A DNA stretch of 38,624 bases from Acidilobaceae archaeon (lineage in GTDB: Archaea; Thermoproteota; Thermoprotei_A; Sulfolobales; Acidilobaceae): the NCBI GenBank assembly GCA_028276165.1, contig JAPYWV010000005.1:1-38624 (forward strand), read 5' to 3'. The notes beneath the pieces were generated by a model that had not been told where the DNA came from, did not search any database, and worked only from the letters and a program-made list of their open reading frames with translations. Positions 36,174 through 38,624 of this stretch are shown piece after piece (within the stretch, counting starts at the first letter, position 1; each line of letters opens with the position of its first letter). The position numbers and the translations under genes were made by a program.

Positions 36174-37922
36174 TTGGTGATGGGTGTGAGTGCTAGGGAG
36201 GTTCTTGAGGCTTACAAGGGTAGGCCTATTTACAAGCTTATCGAGAAGGGCTACTATAGGCCTTGGGAGAGGTTTAGGGTTAGTCATATCACCGGTTGGG
36301 ATTTGAATGTGAAGAGTGGTAGTTGGCAGGTTGAGGGTATCCTAAGGATGCTCTTCCACGTTCTGGACCCTGAGGTTGCTAAGGATCCTGCTAACCTCAT
36401 TGTATACGGTGGTACTGGGAGGGCTGCTCGTAGTTGGGAGGCTTTCGAGGCTATAGTTAATGTTCTCCTTGAGATGGGCGATGACGAGACTCTCGTCATC
36501 CAGAGTGGTAAGCCTGTTGCTGTTTTCAAAACCCATAGGATGGCTCCTAGGGTTGTTATGAGTAATGCCATGCTTGTACCTAAATGGGCTGATTGGGAGG
36601 TCTTCTGGGAGCTTGAGCGTAGGGGTTTAACGATGTTCGGCCAGATGACTGCTGGTTGCTGGTCCTATATCGGGACCCAGGGTATACTACAGGGTACCTA
36701 TGAGACCTTCGCTTTCGCAGCTGAGAAGCACTTCCCAGATGGAACCCTTGAGGGTAGACTTGTTCTAACAGCTGGTCTCGGTGAGATGGGTGGAGCTCAA
36801 CCCCTAGCTGTTAAGATGAATGGTGGTGTAGCCTTGGTTGTTGAGGTTGATAGGAGGATGATCGAGAGGAGGATTAGACACGGCTACCTGGATACGTGGA
36901 CTGATAGCCTTGATAGAGCTCTCGACATGGCCCTAACGGCTAAGGAGAGGAGGGAGCCTCTAAGCATAGGCCTTCTCGGTAACGCAGCTGAGGTCTACAA
37001 CGAGATATTAAAGCTAGGCATCATACCAGATGTTGTAACAGATCAAACACCAGCACACGACCCCCTAAGCTACGTACCCCTGGGTTTGAGTGTTGAGGAG
37101 GCTGAAAGGCTTAGGGTCGAGAACCCTGAGGAGTATAAGAGGAGGGCTCTTGAGAGCATGAAGGTACACGTACAGGCTATGGTTGAGTTTAAGAGGAGGG
37201 GCTCTGTTGTATTCGAGTACGGTAACAACATTAGGAAGATGGCATACGAGGCGGGATACAAGGATGCATTCGAGTTCCCAGGCTTCGTACAAGCATACAT
37301 AAGGCCTATGTTCGAGGAGGGTAGGGGGCCCTTCAGGTACGCTAGCCTGACAGGCAACCCCAAGGACATATACAGGCTTGACGACGAGCTTATAGCAACA
37401 TTCAAAGATAACAGGAGGCTTGTAAGATGGGTTGAGAAGGCGAGACACTACGTTAAATTCCAAGGGCTACCAGCTCGCGTTGTATGGCTTGGTTACGGTG
37501 AGAGAGCTAGGTTTGGAAAGCTAATGAACAGCCTCATAAGGCTGGGGGAGATAGGGCCAATGTGGATTGGGAGAGATCACCTTGATAGCGGGAGCGTGGC
37601 AAGCCCCTATAGGGAGACTGAGGGTATGAAGGATGGAAGTGACGCCATAGGAGACTGGCCTGTGCTAAACGCTCTACTAAACACAGCTGCGGGAGCAACA
37701 TGGGTATGCTTCCACCACGGAGGAGGGGTTGGGATTGGATACTCTATACACGCTGGATTCGGCCTAGTACTGGACGGGTCCAAGGAGTCAGAGGAGAGAG
37801 CTGAGAGAGTGCTAACAGTAGACCCAGGGATAGGGGTTGTAAGACACGCAGATGCAGGCTACGAGAGGTCTAGGAAGATAGTGTGCGAGAAGGGTATCAA
37901 AGCCCCCATGATAGAATGCTAG
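36174..37922 (+). CDS. hutU: Urocanate hydratase (urocanase) homologue
   Basis: [105 protein letters not shown]. Confidence 0.93.
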   Translation: MVMGVSAREVLEAYKGRPIYKLIEKGYYRPWERFRVSHITGWDLNVKSGSWQVEGILRMLFHVLDPEVAKDPANLIVYGGTGRAARSWEAFEAIVNVLLEMGDDETLVIQSGKPVAVFKTHRMAPRVVMSNAMLVPKWADWEVFWELERRGLTMFGQMTAGCWSYIGTQGILQGTYETFAFAAEKHFPDGTLEGRLVLTAGLGEMGGAQPLAVKMNGGVALVVEVDRRMIERRIRHGYLDTWTDSLDRALDMALTAKERREPLSIGLLGNAAEVYNEILKLGIIPDVVTDQTPAHDPLSYVPLGLSVEEAERLRVENPEEYKRRALESMKVHVQAMVEFKRRGSVVFEYGNNIRKMAYEAGYKDAFEFPGFVQAYIRPMFEEGRGPFRYASLTGNPKDIYRLDDELIATFKDNRRLVRWVEKARHYVKFQGLPARVVWLGYGERARFGKLMNSLIRLGEIGPMWIGRDHLDSGSVASPYRETEGMKDGSDAIGDWPVLNALLNTAAGATWVCFHHGGGVGIGYSIHAGFGLVLDGSKESEERAERVLTVDPGIGVVRHADAGYERSRKIVCEKGIKAPMIEC

Positions 37923-38362
37923 CTAAACCCTAACATCAAACCCCGTGAGCTCGACAAAAAGCCTACGCACGATACGTAACGTGAAACGAGCCCATCTAAG
38001 AGCTTCCAGAGCATCCTCCCTATCGTAGAGCTCGTCAGGCGGGATTCGGACTCTTCATCACCGTACATGGATGGCTCCCTCTCTCTCCTAAGCCTCCTAG
38101 AGATCCTCGCAAGCCTCGGGATCTCATCTCTAAACCACTCCGGGAACCTCTCAGCCTCCCTTCTAAGCACGGGCCCCACATCATGCCATCTAGGTGGCTC
38201 TACCCCCACCAGTCTAAGTGATGCTTTTAATGCTAGCTCCACCGCTTCCTGGGATTGCCTCACAACATAGGGATAGTTCCCCCTCCTAAGGGCCTCCCTA
38301 GCGTGCTTCAACCTCTCCATAGCCTGCCTTATGTAAGCCTCCGCCATCGCGGTATTCTTCAA
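37923..38362 (-). pseudogene. HEPN-domain protein with an apparent 1-nt frameshift
   Basis: AEAYIRQAMERLKHAREALRRGNYPYVVRQSQEAVELALKASLRLVGVEPPRWHDVG...EPSMYGDEES then frame change to RIPPDELYDREDALEALRWARFTLRIVRRLFVELTGFDVRV*. Confidence 0.7.
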
Positions 38363-38624
38363 ATCTCTATGACCTCCCCCGGTTTATAATCCTTCTTTAA
38401 AACCCAGTACCATAGCTTGCCAACCCTCCTCCTCTCAGCACCTAGAGCCTTCAGCTTCTCGGCAATCTCATCTAACACACTCTTGAAGAAGTCATCTCTA
38501 TCGAATACTATTACCGCATCAACAACCATATCGAGGTACAAGGGCCTATGCCTTCTAGCCTCCACGACATCCAGGATGATAGGGGAGAAGTCTAGGTGGT
38601 AACCCTCAGACCACAACCTCTCCA
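38359..38624 (-). CDS. MNT-type nucleotidyltransferase, partial (5' end beyond window)
   Basis: RLWSEGYHLDFSPIILDVVEARRHRPLYLDMVVDAVIVFDRDDFFKSVLDEIAEKLKALGAERRRVGKLWYWVLKKDYKPGEVIEI; frame open to the window edge. Confidence 0.75.
   Translation of the reverse strand, partial: ERLWSEGYHLDFSPIILDVVEARRHRPLYLDMVVDAVIVFDRDDFFKSVLDEIAEKLKALGAERRRVGKLWYWVLKKDYKPGEVIEI

Noticed and set aside
1-38624. CRISPR array
   Set aside because: No regularly spaced direct repeats were seen.

Overview
The window looks like a compact chromosomal segment of a (hyper)thermophilic crenarchaeon (Thermoprotei). Supporting traits: TATA boxes about 25-30 nt upstream of leaderless starts, many TTG/GTG starts, a tRNA intron with a BHB motif, crenarchaeal PCNA and pheS/pheT, and a Tes-like radical SAM enzyme. 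Housekeeping and metabolic content: pheT/pheS, acylphosphatase, threonine dehydratase, tRNA-Glu(UUC), intron-containing tRNA-Cys(GCA), aconitase, a liv-type branched-chain amino-acid ABC transporter, ETF beta/alpha with a FixC/geranylgeranyl-reductase-like flavoprotein, PCNA, a ZIP transporter, a fused CoA transferase, three radical SAM enzymes, an MBL-fold hydrolase, an M20-family protein, a LysE-like permease and urocanase. Accessory content: an IS200/IS605-type TnpB-only element with LE and RE hairpins, a candidate relic LE elsewhere, a candidate structured ncRNA or relic RE region, a decayed VapBC pair missed by the ORF track, a frameshifted HEPN next to an MNT nucleotidyltransferase, and an ATPase plus small-protein cassette. 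No CRISPR array and no rRNA were seen. Leads most worth checking: (1) urocanase in which the FQGLPxRICW signature Cys is Val; (2) M20 protein with two canonical metal ligands replaced; (3) the ATPase + 134-aa cassette; (4) the 3280-3700 intergenic RNA region; (5) TnpB with a non-canonical RuvC-II and degenerate zinc finger; (6) toxin-antitoxin decay at two loci; (7) a 34-aa membrane microprotein next to PCNA. All homology statements come from motif recognition by eye; no searches were run.
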